Below are positions 44,468-54,786 of a stretch of DNA of 64,000 nt, piece after piece. Position 1 is the first letter of the stretch. The number at the start of each line of letters is the position of its first letter. Below the pieces are notes generated by a model. That model worked only from the letters and a program-made list of their open reading frames with translations. It was not told the DNA's origin and made no database searches. This DNA is from Intrasporangium calvum DSM 43043 (GTDB lineage: Bacteria; Actinomycetota; Actinomycetes; Actinomycetales; Dermatophilaceae). Made by a program: the position numbers and the translations under genes. The DNA is taken from the NCBI RefSeq assembly GCF_000184685.1, contig NC_014830.1, forward strand, positions 1,984,001 to 2,048,000, read 5' to 3'.

Positions 44468-45193
44468 CTAGACGGTGACGAGCGACACCACGGCGACGAC
44501 GAGCGTGGCCACGATCTCGCCGATCCCCAACTGCTTGGGCGTGGCGCCGAGCCGCGGCACGACCGCGGCTCGTGCCGTGAGGACGACGAAGGCGAGGGCC
44601 AGCCACGGGGAGTACGCCAGGACGACCCCGGTGGCGACGAGATGGGCCGCGACGCTCTCCCACAGGAACCGGCGGTTGCCGCGCTCGCGGATCGCTGACT
44701 TGACGTAGAACACCGTCCCCGCGAAGTAGAGGAACTGCGTCAGCGCGAGCAGCCAGGCACGGCCCAGGTCGGGACCCGGGCCGGCGGCGTAGGCCACGAC
44801 GGTCATCAGACCGGAGCCGACCACGGTGGCCAGGCCCGAGAGCAGCTCGCGTTCCCGGCGCGCGGCCGCGGCGGCCAGCCCGATCCCCAGGGGAAGGAGG
44901 AACAACGGCGCCCACACCACGAGGCGGGGCTCGAGGGCGAGGGTCGCGAGGCCGAGGAGCAGCGTGGCGGCGCCGTACGCCCGGACGGGCGGCCAGTAGC
45001 GGGGGCGCCGCCGAGCCTTGAGCCACAGGCTCGTGGCGAAGAAGGCGAAGTACCCGACGAACCACAGGCCGGTCAGGGGCAGGTGCACCCACGCCGGACC
45101 ACCGGCGAGGACGCCGACGGCCAGGGGAGAGGCGAGCATGGCCCACGCGCCGTGCTGGTTGGGAAGCCAGCCCGGGCCGCGTGACCTGCTCAC
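44468..45193 (-). CDS. YwiC-like membrane protein
   Basis: 241 aa with six to seven hydrophobic helices. The start GWLPNQHGAWAM is characteristic of the YwiC-like family, whose function is unknown. TAGGCT (45201-45206) is seven bases before the GTG start, leaderless. It sits between the UMF1 transporter and the ABC exporter on the same strand. Confidence 0.82.
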   Translation of the reverse strand: MSRSRGPGWLPNQHGAWAMLASPLAVGVLAGGPAWVHLPLTGLWFVGYFAFFATSLWLKARRRPRYWPPVRAYGAATLLLGLATLALEPRLVVWAPLFLLPLGIGLAAAAARRERELLSGLATVVGSGLMTVVAYAAGPGPDLGRAWLLALTQFLYFAGTVFYVKSAIRERGNRRFLWESVAAHLVATGVVLAYSPWLALAFVVLTARAAVVPRLGATPKQLGIGEIVATLVVAVVSLVTV

Positions 45194-45260
45194 GGGCCCG
45201 AGCCTAGAGGGCGAGCACCCGGTCTGCTGCCCGGGCGGTCCCCAACCGGGGTGTCGCGGG

Positions 45261-46916
45261 TCAGGTCGCCTCGACGTCTCGACGGTTGAAGCCGACCAGG
45301 CCGAGGCCGATGAAGGCCAGGGCGATCACCGTGAGCAGGATCACGGGGGTGGCGCGGAAGTCCTCCGCCGGCAGGGAGGCGATGTGGCTGAAGGGGGAGA
45401 GGCTCATCATCCACTGGGGAAGGTCGAGCAACGCACCCATGTAGCGCATGAAGAACGCGTACACGACGAGCAGCCAGGCGGCCAGCGCGGCGCGGGGGGC
45501 CCAACCCACGGCGAGGACGGCCACGCCGACCACGACCCAGACGGCGGGGGTGTAGGCGAGCATCGCCGGGATGACCTGCCCCAGGATGGAGCCGCCGGTG
45601 GCGGTGCCGAGCGCAGCCAACCCCAGGCCGAGGCCCGTGACGAACAGGATGAAGACGCTGCCCAGGAGCGCGACCACCAGATGTGACGCGTACCACTCGG
45701 TGCGTGACACCTCGGTGGCGAGGACGCTCTCCACCCGTCCGGACGTCTCCTCGCGACGCGGTCTGAGGGCGGCCGTCACGGCGAAGATGCTGACGACGAT
45801 GGCGAGGATGCCCATGATCATCGCGAGGTACGAGTCCGTGAGTGTGGTGCCGCCCATGCTCTCCACGAGGTCTGCGACCACGTCGTTGTCGGCGTAGTCC
45901 TCGATGACGTCGATGGCGGACCCGTAGGACGCGCCGAACACGAACATGCCGATGCTCCACCACATGACGGTCGAGCGCTGCAGTCGCCAGGCGAGGCCCA
46001 GGGGAGTGCCGAGGCCACGGGACGCCTGGGCGACGCCGCGTCGCTCGGCGCGCAGGCCCGCTCCGACGTCGCGTCGGCCGGCGAGGCGGAACGCGAGAGC
46101 CGCGAGCGCACCTGCGACGAGCAGCGACAGGATGATGGGCCACCAGTTGTCGTCGACGTAGGCTGCGGTCGCCTGCGACCAGCCGATGGGGGAGAGCCAC
46201 GAGAGGCCGTTGACCATGACGTCGCCGATCGCGCGGAGCAGGTAGGCGGCGCCGATGAGGGCGCCGGCCATCCCGGAGGCGGCGCGGGCGAACTGGGTCA
46301 CCTGCGTCGTCACTGCGGCGATCGCGGCGAAGACGATGCCCACGGCGGCGAACGCGGCACCGTAGAGCAGCGAGCCGGGCCAGTCGATGGTCTCGATGCC
46401 GAGCGAGGCCATCCCGGCCGCGACGAGGAGCCCGAGCACGACGTTGGCGAGCACGGCCGCGGTGAGGGCCGCGCTCAGGGCGGCGGCGCTGCCGGTGACG
46501 TTGGCCCGGACGAGCTCGGCCCGCCCTTCCTCCTCCTCGGCTCGCGTGTGGCGCACCACCATGAAGACGCTCATCAGCGCGGCGAAGATGACCATGAGGC
46601 CGAGGTACTCGTTCGTCATCATCGCGCCGAACGTGTAGTCGTCGAGCCCGTGGCCGGGGCCGGTCATCGCCTTCATGGCGGGGCTGGACCCGATGACCTC
46701 CGCCTGGACGAGACGGGCCGCGGCATCGGGGTAGAGCCCGGGGTAGGCCGCCGCACCGGCGACCTGGGTGGCGGTGATGGCGAGGATCCACAGCGGCACC
46801 CGGACGCGGTCGCGGCGGCCGATGAGCCGGAGCAGCGTCCCGAAGCCCGTCAGGGGTCCGCCGTCGCTGCGTGCCGGGCGAACCGGCGTGGCGGGGCGGG
46901 TGGTCGTGGCGGTCAT
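45261..46916 (-). CDS. ABC transporter permease, tetronasin/polyketide-exporter type
   Basis: 551 aa, two halves of about six membrane helices each. The pattern fits the permeases that pair with a single ATPase ([18 protein letters not shown]-like segment, here [13 protein letters not shown]). The ATG overlaps the ATPase stop codon (ATGA). The exporter may remove an antibiotic or toxic lipid; the substrate is unknown. Confidence 0.85.
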   Translation of the reverse strand: MTATTTRPATPVRPARSDGGPLTGFGTLLRLIGRRDRVRVPLWILAITATQVAGAAAYPGLYPDAAARLVQAEVIGSSPAMKAMTGPGHGLDDYTFGAMMTNEYLGLMVIFAALMSVFMVVRHTRAEEEEGRAELVRANVTGSAAALSAALTAAVLANVVLGLLVAAGMASLGIETIDWPGSLLYGAAFAAVGIVFAAIAAVTTQVTQFARAASGMAGALIGAAYLLRAIGDVMVNGLSWLSPIGWSQATAAYVDDNWWPIILSLLVAGALAALAFRLAGRRDVGAGLRAERRGVAQASRGLGTPLGLAWRLQRSTVMWWSIGMFVFGASYGSAIDVIEDYADNDVVADLVESMGGTTLTDSYLAMIMGILAIVVSIFAVTAALRPRREETSGRVESVLATEVSRTEWYASHLVVALLGSVFILFVTGLGLGLAALGTATGGSILGQVIPAMLAYTPAVWVVVGVAVLAVGWAPRAALAAWLLVVYAFFMRYMGALLDLPQWMMSLSPFSHIASLPAEDFRATPVILLTVIALAFIGLGLVGFNRRDVEAT

Positions 46917-47833
46917 CGGTCCTGCCCGACCTTCTCGCGCCCGTTGCCGGCGAGCTCGTCGCCGTAGTGGCGGAGCATCAGCTCCTCGAGGGTGGGGGGC
47001 TGGCTGACCAGGCTGCCGAGGCCGAGCGCACTGAGGTGCCGGACCGCCTCGTCGAGGTGGTCGCCGTCGACGGAGAAGCGCACCCGGTGGCCCGACACGG
47101 TCACGTCGTGGACGCCCGTGAGACGGTCGAACCCGACCGGCGTCTCGCGGGTGTCGGCCTCGACCGTGGTCCGCGTGAGGTGACGCAGGTCGAGCAGCGT
47201 CCCGGTCTCGACGACCTTGCCGAGCCGGATGATGCTCACGCGGTCGCAGAGCTTCTCGACCTGGCTGAGGATGTGGCTCGAGAGCAGCACCGTCTTGCCG
47301 TCGTCGCGCAGCTGCCGGATGACGTCCTGGAAGACGACCTCCATGAGCGGGTCGAGCCCGGCGGTGGGCTCATCGAGGAGGTAGAGCTCGACGTCCGAGG
47401 CGAGCGCGGCGATGAGGGCGACCTTCTGCCGGTTGCCCTTGGAGTACGCGCGGCCCTTCTTCGTCGGGTCGAGGTCGAACCGCTCGATCAGCTCGGCGCG
47501 GCGGTCGCGGTCAAGGCCCCCGCGGAGGGAGCCGAAGACGTCGATCGCCTCGCCGCCCGTGAGGTTGGGCCAGAGGTTGACGTCGCCGGGCACGTAGGCG
47601 AGACGGCGGTGGAGGGCGACGGCGTCGCGCCACGGATCACCGCCGAGGAGACTCACGGTTCCCCCGTCGGCGCGCAGGAGTCCGAGGAGGGTACGGATCG
47701 TGGTCGTCTTGCCGGCGCCGTTGGGGCCGAGGTAGCCGTGCACCTCACCCGTGGCGACCTCGAGATCGAGGCCGTCGAGCGCGACAGTCGAGCCGAACGA
47801 CTTGTGGACACCGGAAACGAGGATCGAAGCCAT
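46913..47833 (-). CDS. ABC transporter ATP-binding protein
   Basis: 306 aa. Walker A is GPNGAGKT (~37-44) and Walker B is [13 protein letters not shown]. The signature is YSKGNRQKV instead of LSGGQ, which marks the tetronasin-type exporter ATPases. The C-terminal domain is DUF4162-like. TAGCGT (minus strand, 47841-47846) is seven bases before the ATG. The operator candidate upstream is shared with the divergent MarR-like gene. Confidence 0.92.
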   Translation of the reverse strand: MASILVSGVHKSFGSTVALDGLDLEVATGEVHGYLGPNGAGKTTTIRTLLGLLRADGGTVSLLGGDPWRDAVALHRRLAYVPGDVNLWPNLTGGEAIDVFGSLRGGLDRDRRAELIERFDLDPTKKGRAYSKGNRQKVALIAALASDVELYLLDEPTAGLDPLMEVVFQDVIRQLRDDGKTVLLSSHILSQVEKLCDRVSIIRLGKVVETGTLLDLRHLTRTTVEADTRETPVGFDRLTGVHDVTVSGHRVRFSVDGDHLDEAVRHLSALGLGSLVSQPPTLEELMLRHYGDELAGNGREKVGQDR

Positions 47834-47894
47834 GGAAATGACGCTACACTCATTTCACAAATCCGTGAAGGCAATAACGCGCAGGGGAGGTAAC
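47834..47894. promoter_or_regulatory. Divergent ABC exporter/MarR control region
   Basis: TTCAC (47854-47858), a six-base gap and GTGAA (47865-47869) form an inverted repeat next to the exporter -10 box TAGCGT (47841-47846). GGGGAGG (47884-47890) is the ribosome site of the divergent regulator. The palindrome is a candidate operator for that regulator. Confidence 0.5.
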
Positions 47895-48413
47895 GTGGTC
47901 GCTGAAGTCGATGTGCCCGACGACGAGGATCGCACCGAGCTGCTCCGTCTGGTCGAGCGGTTCGCGCTCGTGCTGGCCGAGTCCGGGTGGCCCCGGATGC
48001 CGGCGCGGGTGTTCTCGTTCGTCCTGGCGGACGACGCGGACCGGTACACCGCGGCGGAGCTCGCCGCCGGCGTGGGCGTCAGTCCGGCGGCCATCTCCGG
48101 CGCCGTCAAGTACCTGACCCGGGTGGGCCTGCTGTCCAGGGAGCGCGAGCCGCGGGCCAGGATCGACGTGTACCGGATCTTCGACGAGGACGTCTGGGGG
48201 ACGATCTTCCGACAGCGCGTTCCGTCGCTCGAACGGTACGAGCAGGCGGCGGCCGAAGGAGCCCAGATGCTGCCGAAGGGTTCGATGGGTGCGCGACGAA
48301 TGCGCGAGACCCAGGAGTTCTACCGGTTCCTGCGGCTCGAGGAGGAAAAGGTGCTCGACCGATGGTCGGCCCACCGTCAGGCGCTGTTCGGCGACGACAC
48401 GCATCGGACCTGA
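47895..48413 (+). CDS. GbsR/MarR-type transcriptional regulator
   Basis: 172 aa winged-helix protein (AAELAAGVGVSPAAISGAVKYL, in part, ~55-76) with a long C-terminal helical part. It is divergent from the ABC exporter and probably represses it. The GTG at 47895 is favoured because GGGGAGG is four bases upstream; longer in-frame starts would overlap the exporter gene. Confidence 0.85.
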   Translation: MVAEVDVPDDEDRTELLRLVERFALVLAESGWPRMPARVFSFVLADDADRYTAAELAAGVGVSPAAISGAVKYLTRVGLLSREREPRARIDVYRIFDEDVWGTIFRQRVPSLERYEQAAAEGAQMLPKGSMGARRMRETQEFYRFLRLEEEKVLDRWSAHRQALFGDDTHRT

Positions 48414-48455
48414 GGATCGCGGTCCCACCGGCATGGCAGACCTCGACCACGTAAC

Positions 48456-48474
48456 GCCGATAATCGACATTATG
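48456..48474 (+). repeat. Left arm of a 19-bp inverted repeat
   Basis: GCCGATAATCGACATTATG. Its complement recurs at 50854-50872 with 18 of 19 matches. The two arms bracket the rlmC-DUF2332 pair. Confidence 0.8.
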
Positions 48475-48527
48475 TCATTTCAGTGAATCAGCGGCCCTCC
48501 CCTCGGATCGTCGTAGCCTTGGCTCCG

Positions 48528-49712
48528 ATGCAGTGCCACTACTTCGATGCCGCCCGGTGCCGCTCGTGCACCCTCATGGGTGTGCCGTATGCCGCTCAGC
48601 TCGCTTCCAAGCAGGAGCGGTGCCGTGCCGCGCTGGCTGGGTCCGCGACGTCCGTCTCGTGGCTCGAGCCCTTCGCAGGACCTGAGAACGCCTTCCGGAA
48701 CAAGGCGAAGCTCGTCGTCGGCGGTCGGCGCGGCGCCGTCACCGTCGGGATCCTCGATGCCGAGAACCGCGGCGTCGACCTGCGCGACTGCGGGCTCTAC
48801 GAGCCGGGCCTGCAGGACCTGGTCCCCCGTGTCGCCGACCTCGTCGACGACCTGCTTCTCGAGCCCTACGACATTCCCACGAGACGTGGTGAGCTCAAGC
48901 ACCTGCTGCTGACCCGCTCCCCCACCAGCGAGGTGATGCTTCGGTTCGTCCTGCGGTCGCAGCGCGACCTCGCACTGCTGCGTGCACGTCTCCACATCGT
49001 CCAGGACCGGCTGCCAGAGGTCGTCGTCGTCTCGGTGAACATTCAACCAGTGCACCAGGCCGTCATCGAGGGGCCGACGGAGGTCGTGCTCACCCGGGCT
49101 GATGCCCTGACGATGCCGGTCAACGGCATCGCTCTGCACCTGCGGCCGAACAGCTTCTTCCAGACGAACACCGAGGTCGCCTCCGCGCTCTACCGGCAGG
49201 TCGACGAGTGGGTCGACCGGGTCGACCCCGCCCAGGTGCTCGACCTGTACTGCGGCGTGGGCGGATTCGCCTTGCACGCCGCCCGGTCCGGCCGGTTGGG
49301 GCGGCGGCGAGTGATGGGTGTGGAGGTGTCCCCCGACGCTGTGGAGAGCGCCCGGCGCAGCGCCGCTGAGCTGCGCCGCCAGCATTCCGACCTCGGTCCG
49401 GTGTGCTTCCAGTCCGGGGACGCCACGGCGGCCGGCGCCCTCGGTGGCGCGGGATCCGAAGAGGCGCGGCCCGGCGCCCACACCCTCGTCATCGTCAATC
49501 CGCCCCGGCGCGGCATCGGACCGGACCTCGCCGGGAGGCTCGAGGCTTCACAAGTCGGCCACGTCGTCTACTCCAGCTGCAACGTCGACAGCCTCGCACG
49601 CGATCTCGAGGCGCTCCCCTCCTTCAGCGCCCGCGAAGCGCGCCTGTTCGACATGTTCCCCCAGACCTCGCACCACGAGGTGGCCGTGCTCCTGGAACGG
49701 ACGGCGGGCTGA
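48528..49712 (+). CDS. rlmC: 23S rRNA (uracil-747-C5)-methyltransferase RlmC
   Basis: 394 aa. N-terminal MQCHYFDAARCRSC holds the iron-sulfur cysteines. The catalytic domain has LDLYCGVGGFALHAARSG (SAM motif, in part), VNPPRRGIG and the nucleophile in YSSCNVDSLARDL. The start at 48528 matches the E. coli RlmC N-terminus and lies eight bases after TAGCCT (48514-48519). RlmC methylates C5 of U747. A copy of the dispersed repeat lies at codons ~20-27. Confidence 0.9.
   Translation: MQCHYFDAARCRSCTLMGVPYAAQLASKQERCRAALAGSATSVSWLEPFAGPENAFRNKAKLVVGGRRGAVTVGILDAENRGVDLRDCGLYEPGLQDLVPRVADLVDDLLLEPYDIPTRRGELKHLLLTRSPTSEVMLRFVLRSQRDLALLRARLHIVQDRLPEVVVVSVNIQPVHQAVIEGPTEVVLTRADALTMPVNGIALHLRPNSFFQTNTEVASALYRQVDEWVDRVDPAQVLDLYCGVGGFALHAARSGRLGRRRVMGVEVSPDAVESARRSAAELRRQHSDLGPVCFQSGDATAAGALGGAGSEEARPGAHTLVIVNPPRRGIGPDLAGRLEASQVGHVVYSSCNVDSLARDLEALPSFSAREARLFDMFPQTSHHEVAVLLERTAG
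48585..48605 (+). repeat. Dispersed repeat inside rlmC
   Basis: CCGTATGCCGCTCAGCTCG plus CT, the CAGCTC variant. In frame it encodes PYAAQLAS, almost the same peptide as the copy inside the DUF3866 gene. Confidence 0.7.
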
Positions 49713-49715
49713 GCC

Positions 49716-50849
49716 ATGCGCCGCGACGAGGCGCGCCGGGCCACCATCGAGCGCCGGTTCAGCGAGTTCGCCCGCGAGTTCGGTCACCTGCCGCTCTACG
49801 GGAGGCTGGCTCGCGAGCTGTCCCAGGACGGCGAGGCTGCCGGGCTCCTCCTGGCCGCCCAGCCCGGGCAGGACCGACCCGTCCTGTGGTTCGCGGCCCT
49901 GCATGACCTCGTGCTGCAGCGACCAGACCTGCCTGCGGCCCGGTGGTATCCCAGTGTCGTGGGCCACGGGCACGTGGCCAGCGGCGACCCGTGGCCCGAT
50001 GTCCGTGACACCGTGCTCGCGCACCGCGAGGAGCTGACGGCGACGATCGCCACCCACACCACCCAGACCAACGAGGTCAACCGTTGCGTCTACCTCGCCG
50101 CCGGCCTGGCCGCGGCCACCCGTGACCGTTCCGCCGACGCCGCTGACTCGATCGCGCTCGTCGAGCTGGGAGCCAGCGCCGGTCTCCTGCTGGGGATCGA
50201 CCGCTACGCCGTCATGCTCACCCGCGACGGGCACGGATCCGTGGCCGGCGACCCGGGCTCCCCGGTGCGGTGCGCGGGCGCGGACCGCTCTCGCTCGGCG
50301 GTCCGGATCGAGCCCCTTCCGCGCATCACCGGACGCGCCGGGATCGACCGGGCCCCCGTGTGCCCCGACGACGAAGCAGGGGTCCGTTGGCTCTCCGCCT
50401 GCCTCTGGCCCGACGTCCCGGGTCGCGTCGAACGTTTCCGGGCCGCCGTTGACGTCATGGGGCAGCGGCCCCCGCCGCTGGTGCGGGGCGACCTCGTGGA
50501 CGACCTCCGCGTGGTGGTCGCTGCCGCTCGCGCCGACGAGCCCTCGACCTCACACGTGGTCGTGTTCAGCTCCTGGGCCCTGACCTATGTCGAGGCGTCT
50601 CGCCGGGCCGAGCTGGACGACCGGATCACGGCCCTGGGCGGTGAGCTGCCGGCGCTCTCCTGGCTCACCGCGGAGCCGCGCGGAGCGGCGCCCGGACTCC
50701 CGGGCCCGGAGGCCGCGCGGCCCGACGCGGGCGGGACCGTCCTGGGGCTCCGTCGCTGGCGGGACGGCGTGGAGGACCAGCCCATGGTCCTCGGTATGTG
50801 CCATCCGCACGGCGACTGGATCGACCTGGTGCCACTGCCCTCCGGATGA
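49716..50849 (+). CDS. DUF2332 family protein
   Basis: 377 aa. The N-terminal RRFSEFAREFGHLPLYGRLA and the central ALVELGASAGLLLGIDRY are DUF2332 hallmarks; the latter resembles a SAM-like glycine loop but no catalytic activity is proven. It starts three bases after the rlmC stop, so the two are translationally coupled. Function unknown; association with RlmC suggests a role in RNA modification or quality control, an inference. Confidence 0.82.
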   Translation: MRRDEARRATIERRFSEFAREFGHLPLYGRLARELSQDGEAAGLLLAAQPGQDRPVLWFAALHDLVLQRPDLPAARWYPSVVGHGHVASGDPWPDVRDTVLAHREELTATIATHTTQTNEVNRCVYLAAGLAAATRDRSADAADSIALVELGASAGLLLGIDRYAVMLTRDGHGSVAGDPGSPVRCAGADRSRSAVRIEPLPRITGRAGIDRAPVCPDDEAGVRWLSACLWPDVPGRVERFRAAVDVMGQRPPPLVRGDLVDDLRVVVAAARADEPSTSHVVVFSSWALTYVEASRRAELDDRITALGGELPALSWLTAEPRGAAPGLPGPEAARPDAGGTVLGLRRWRDGVEDQPMVLGMCHPHGDWIDLVPLPSG

Positions 50850-50853
50850 GCTC

Positions 50854-50872
50854 CATAATGTCGATTACCGGC
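50854..50872 (-). repeat. Right arm of the 19-bp inverted repeat
   Basis: CATAATGTCGATTACCGGC, the near-exact reverse complement of 48456-48474. It sits between convergent stop codons, where no promoter is expected. Confidence 0.8.
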
Positions 50873-50897
50873 CAATTTACCTGTGCCACAGGGGAAT

Positions 50898-52844
50898 TCA
50901 TGCATAAAAAGATGCTGTGTCGATGACCCACCAAGCGGCATAGGGGCTGACCATGGCGTTACCGTCCGCTCCCCCGACGACCGCGTGCCCGCTCAGGGCA
51001 TTGAGCGGCTCGCTGATCCCCGCTCGGGCGAAGATGTCCATCGCGACGGGCCGCCACGTGTCGGTCACGTTGTAGACGCACACCATGGTGCCGCTCGGAT
51101 GGCGCCGCTCGATGACGAGAACGCCCTCGTCGGAGTCCGGGTCGACCCTCGTCAGGGCCGCCGCATGGAGCTGTGGCAGCGAGCGCCTCGTCCGCGCGAG
51201 GTGGGCAATGCCTTGGAAGACCTTGCCGACGGTGCTCGAGAGGTGGTCACGGTGCTCGGCCAGCCTCCAGTCGAGGCGGGGCCGGTGAGCCCACCGGTTG
51301 TCGTCCTCGTGACCGGCCTCCGCACGCCATCGCGGGTCGTTGGGCTGACCCAGCTCGTCGCCGCTCCAGACGACCGGGATGCCACCCCAGCCCGCGATGA
51401 TCGCGTGGGCCAGGAAGACCCGGGCGAGCGAGCGGTTGACGGCGTCGGCAGTGGGGCCCGTGCTGAGACCGGCGAGAGCGGCCGCCGTGCCGCTGATCCG
51501 CTTGTCTCCGGTGGCCGGGTTCTCCTGGAAGACGAGACCGTCCGCCCACGATCCCGGGTGGTCACCCGAGTACCACTCGGAGAGGAACCGTCGGTGGGAG
51601 GGTCCGTCGAGGCCCACTGCGTGAGCGTCGCCGTCGTCGATCGCCCAGCCGATGTCGTCGTGACACCGGACGTAGCAGATCCACGTGCTCGTGGGAGGGG
51701 TCTCCGGCAACGCGGCGAGGGCCCTTCGGGCGAGAACGACGTTGCCCGTGGCCAGCATCGACCACACCTGAACCATGAGGCTGTTGTGGTAGGCCAGCTC
51801 GCTGACCCGTCCGGCATGGCTCCCGGTGCCGAGGTACTGGACCAGGTCGCGGGGACCGACGATCGCTTCTGCCTTGAACGCGACGCCGGGACACGCGATC
51901 CGGGCGACGGCGCGCAGGGCCTGGGTCAGGGCATGGACCTCCGGCTGGTTCTGGCACGAGGTCCCCAGCCGCTTCCAGGTGAAGGCGATGGCATCGAGGC
52001 GCAGGACCTCCACGCCGAGGTTGGCGAGGTGGACGACGATCTCTGCGTACTCGCAGAGCACGTCGGGATTGGACCAGTTGACGTCCCACTGCCACTCGTT
52101 GAACGTCGTCCAGACCCAGCCGGAGAGGTCGGGGTCCCACGTGAAGTTTCCGGGGGCGAAGTCGGGGAAGACCTCGGGCAGGGACCGCTCGTAGGCGTCA
52201 GGCTCCTCCCGGTCGGGGAAGACGTGGAAGTAGGCGCGGTAGTGGTCGTCGCCCGCCCGGGCGCGCTCGGCCCAGTCGTGTTCGCGTGCGACGTGGTTGA
52301 GCACGAGGTCGCAGACGAGGGAGATCCCGCGGGCCCGCAGGGTGCGGGTCAGGGCCTGGAGGTCGTCGTTGCTGCCCAGGTCGGGCCGGACGCTGCGGTA
52401 GTCAGCCACGGCGTAGCCACCGTCGTTGTCTCCGGCGCGGGGTTGCAGCAGCGGCATCAGGTGCAGATACGTGACGCCCAGCTCCGAGAGGTAGTCGAGT
52501 TTCGCCGGCAGGTCCAGCAGCCGACCGGCGAAACGGTCGGTGTAGCAGGCGTAGCCGAACATTCCCGGCTGCTGGAGCCAGTCGGGACGGAGCAGTCGAC
52601 GTTCGTCGAGGATCCGCAGGTCCTCGTCCCGGTCGCGGTACCCCCGGGCGGCCACGGCAAGGAGCCGCGCGCTGAGCTGCGCGATGTCGGCGGTGGGGTA
52701 CAGCTGGCGCAGGGCAGCGTCGAGGTCGGGGGCCCAGCGCTCCATGCGGAGCCTCAGACTGGTGCGCTCGGGCCGGCTGAGCTCGTCGAGCACCTGCTCG
52801 GTGGTCGGCTCCGCTTCCGCGCTGGCTGCTGTTCCGCTGGACAT
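50898..52844 (-). CDS. Amylosucrase-like GH13 alpha-glucan enzyme
   Basis: 648 aa (or 652 from an upstream ATG). GH13 TIM barrel: [20 protein letters not shown] (nucleophile Asp), FKAEAIVG (acid/base Glu) and RCHDDIGWA (transition-state Asp). The [13 protein letters not shown] and [15 protein letters not shown] stretches (in part) match amylosucrases. It would transfer glucose from sucrose to a glucan or hydrolyse sucrose. No signal peptide, so it is cytoplasmic. The start is uncertain. Confidence 0.88.
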   Translation of the reverse strand: MSSGTAASAEAEPTTEQVLDELSRPERTSLRLRMERWAPDLDAALRQLYPTADIAQLSARLLAVAARGYRDRDEDLRILDERRLLRPDWLQQPGMFGYACYTDRFAGRLLDLPAKLDYLSELGVTYLHLMPLLQPRAGDNDGGYAVADYRSVRPDLGSNDDLQALTRTLRARGISLVCDLVLNHVAREHDWAERARAGDDHYRAYFHVFPDREEPDAYERSLPEVFPDFAPGNFTWDPDLSGWVWTTFNEWQWDVNWSNPDVLCEYAEIVVHLANLGVEVLRLDAIAFTWKRLGTSCQNQPEVHALTQALRAVARIACPGVAFKAEAIVGPRDLVQYLGTGSHAGRVSELAYHNSLMVQVWSMLATGNVVLARRALAALPETPPTSTWICYVRCHDDIGWAIDDGDAHAVGLDGPSHRRFLSEWYSGDHPGSWADGLVFQENPATGDKRISGTAAALAGLSTGPTADAVNRSLARVFLAHAIIAGWGGIPVVWSGDELGQPNDPRWRAEAGHEDDNRWAHRPRLDWRLAEHRDHLSSTVGKVFQGIAHLARTRRSLPQLHAAALTRVDPDSDEGVLVIERRHPSGTMVCVYNVTDTWRPVAMDIFARAGISEPLNALSGHAVVGGADGNAMVSPYAAWWVIDTASFYA

Positions 52845-52875
52845 GCACGCATTCAAGCGCAGGCCGGCGGTGCAG

Positions 52876-54066
52876 TCACCTGCTGCGGCGGCCGAGGCTC
52901 TCGGCGTAGCCGTCGAGAGCCTCGAGGACCTCCGGGGAGCGATAGACCCGGTTGCGCCGCCAGCCCGTCGACTCGACCAGTACCTCGGCTTCGACGAGCC
53001 GGGCCAGTGCGGCCTGTGCCGTGGGCGCGGAGACGTCGTGCTCAGCCGTGACGAGCTTGGCCGTCACGACCGGTTGGCGCAGGACGAGGTCCGCGATGCG
53101 CCACACGGCGGAGTCGGCCCGGGCCGATACGCGGTCGTCCCACTCCGCGCGCACCTGCCGGAGTCGCGCGACGAGCCGCTCCCCCACGGCCACACCGGTT
53201 CGGGCGGCCTGCGCGACGCACCGGAGGATCGGAGCCGCGTCACCGTCCCGGTAGGACGTCAGGGCACTGAAGTAGCGCCCCTTTTCGACGAGGAGCCCGG
53301 CGGAGATGGGCACCGTGACACGGTGGATGACCCCGGTGTTGACCAACGACGCGTGGAGCAGGGCTCGACCGGTCCTGCCGTTGCCGTCCGTGAACGGGTG
53401 GATCGTCTCGAACTGTGCGTGGCCCAGCGCGGCAAGGGCGAGCGGGGGCACGTCGTCGCGGGCGAGGAAGGAGGACAGGTCCGCCATCAGGGCGGGAACG
53501 TCCCCCGCCACCGGAGGAACGAAGTCGGCGTCCCCTGGGTGCAGGCCACTGCCCCCGATCCACACCTGCTCCTCCCGCCACCGACCGGGGCGCAGCTGGC
53601 TCTGTCCCGTCAACAGGGCCCGGTGCATGGCGAGGATCGAGTCCTCGTCCAGGTCCCCGGCAAGGTCCATCGCCGCCTGCATCGTCCGCACGTTGGCCAG
53701 GATCGACAGGGCGTCGCTCCGGTCCCCGGCCCCGATCGCCGCCTCGGCGAGGGCCCGCGCTGACGAGGTGAGGTTCTCGATGTGGGAGCTGGCTGCGCTC
53801 TCGGACCGAAGCAGGATGGCGGCGAAGGGTGCGACCTCGCCCGCTCCCCCGGCATCGAACGCGGTGAGCAGCCGGGTGGCCTCATCCAGGTCTGCCGCGA
53901 GGTCGCCGGGCAGGTGGACCGCGGTGGCTGCGATCGGCGGCGCGACCGCGGTGAGAAAGGACGCGGGAACGCTGCGTCGTGCGCGTCGCGAGGTCGCCGC
54001 CAAGCCCTCGGGCCGCGGCGTCCAGGTCCGCGGGACAGTCGCAATCGGTGGCCAGTCCATCGTCAC
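52876..54066 (-). CDS. Fic-family AMP-transferase with N-terminal inhibitory motif and C-terminal winged helix
   Basis: 396 aa. The Fic core is [12 protein letters not shown] (H223). The class II inhibitory helix SSHIEN (93-98) is on the N-terminal side and blocks ATP until relieved. Residues ~330-385 form a winged helix ([23 protein letters not shown], in part). Such Fic-HTH proteins AMPylate other proteins and bind their own promoter. A strong palindrome lies just upstream. Starts at GTG 54066 or ATG 54060. Confidence 0.9.
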   Translation of the reverse strand: MTMDWPPIATVPRTWTPRPEGLAATSRRARRSVPASFLTAVAPPIAATAVHLPGDLAADLDEATRLLTAFDAGGAGEVAPFAAILLRSESAASSHIENLTSSARALAEAAIGAGDRSDALSILANVRTMQAAMDLAGDLDEDSILAMHRALLTGQSQLRPGRWREEQVWIGGSGLHPGDADFVPPVAGDVPALMADLSSFLARDDVPPLALAALGHAQFETIHPFTDGNGRTGRALLHASLVNTGVIHRVTVPISAGLLVEKGRYFSALTSYRDGDAAPILRCVAQAARTGVAVGERLVARLRQVRAEWDDRVSARADSAVWRIADLVLRQPVVTAKLVTAEHDVSAPTAQAALARLVEAEVLVESTGWRRNRVYRSPEVLEALDGYAESLGRRSR

Positions 54067-54075
54067 ATCGAATCT

Positions 54076-54105
54076 TAGTTAGGGATAGGTAAATATCCTT
54101 AACTA
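54076..54105. promoter_or_regulatory. Palindromic operator of the Fic gene
   Basis: TAGTTAGGGATA (54076-54087) and TATCCTTAACTA (54094-54105) match as a 12-bp inverted repeat with one mismatch, separated by six bases. The region is AT-rich unlike its surroundings, and the Fic -10 candidate TAAGAT (54072-54077) overlaps its edge. It is very likely the binding site of the Fic protein's own winged helix or of an unlinked repressor. Confidence 0.75.
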
Positions 54106-54115
54106 TGACTCGCCA

Positions 54116-54739
54116 CTACGCCTCGAAGTCGGACGGGTCGCCGGCGCCGACCCGGATCAGTTCCGCATAGCCGTCCGAGAAGTCCACCACCGTCGTCGGC
54201 TCGAGCCCGCACTCCCCCGAGTCGATCACCGCGTCGACGACGTGGTCGAGGCGCTCCTTGATCGCCCAGCCGTCCGTCATCGGCTCCTCGTCACCCGGCA
54301 TCAGCAGCGTGCTCGAGAGGATCGGCTCCCCGTGGGCCTGCAGGAGGGCGCGCACGACCGGGTGGTCGGGGATGCGCACCCCGACGGTCCGCTTCTTCGG
54401 GTGGAGCAGCCGGCGGGGCACCTGCTTGGTCGCCGGGACGATGAAGGTGTAGGGCCCGGGTGTGTGCGACTTCACGGCGCGGAAGACCGTGTTGTCCAGC
54501 TGCGCGAACTGGCCCAGCTGCGCGAAGTCGGCACACACGAGGGTGAAGTGGTGCCGGTCGTCGAGGCCGCGGATCCGCAGGATGCGGCTCCTGCCGTCGG
54601 GGTTGTCGAGGGAGCACCCCAGTGCGAAGCCCGAGTCCGTCGGGTAGGCGATGAGCCCACCGTCGCGCAGGATCTGGACGGCCTGGGCGATGCGCCGAGC
54701 CTGCGGATCGACCGGGTGCACGTCGAAGTACTTCGCCAT
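54116..54739 (-). CDS. YciO/Sua5/YrdC-family protein
   Basis: 207 aa with the YrdC nucleotide-binding fold: GGLIAYPTDSGFALGC, KSHTPGPYTFIVPA and KKRTVGVRIPDHPV. It is of YciO rather than TsaC length and lacks the Sua5 domain, so its part in tRNA t6A synthesis (threonylcarbamoyl-AMP) is probable but not certain. GGGAGGGTG precedes the ATG at 54739. Confidence 0.85.
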   Translation of the reverse strand: MAKYFDVHPVDPQARRIAQAVQILRDGGLIAYPTDSGFALGCSLDNPDGRSRILRIRGLDDRHHFTLVCADFAQLGQFAQLDNTVFRAVKSHTPGPYTFIVPATKQVPRRLLHPKKRTVGVRIPDHPVVRALLQAHGEPILSSTLLMPGDEEPMTDGWAIKERLDHVVDAVIDSGECGLEPTTVVDFSDGYAELIRVGAGDPSDFEA

Positions 54740-54786
54740 GACGCACACCCTCCCATGTCGGGCGCACGCTCAGGCTGTCCCTCCCG

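Noticed and set aside
48483-48527. RlmC start at GTG 48483
   Set aside because: The added 15 residues have no counterpart in RlmC, and the -10-like TAGCCT lies within them.
50930-50945. AAGCGGCATAGGG as a further dispersed repeat copy
   Set aside because: Only eight core bases match and it lies in the conserved C-terminal coding region of the amylosucrase-like gene.
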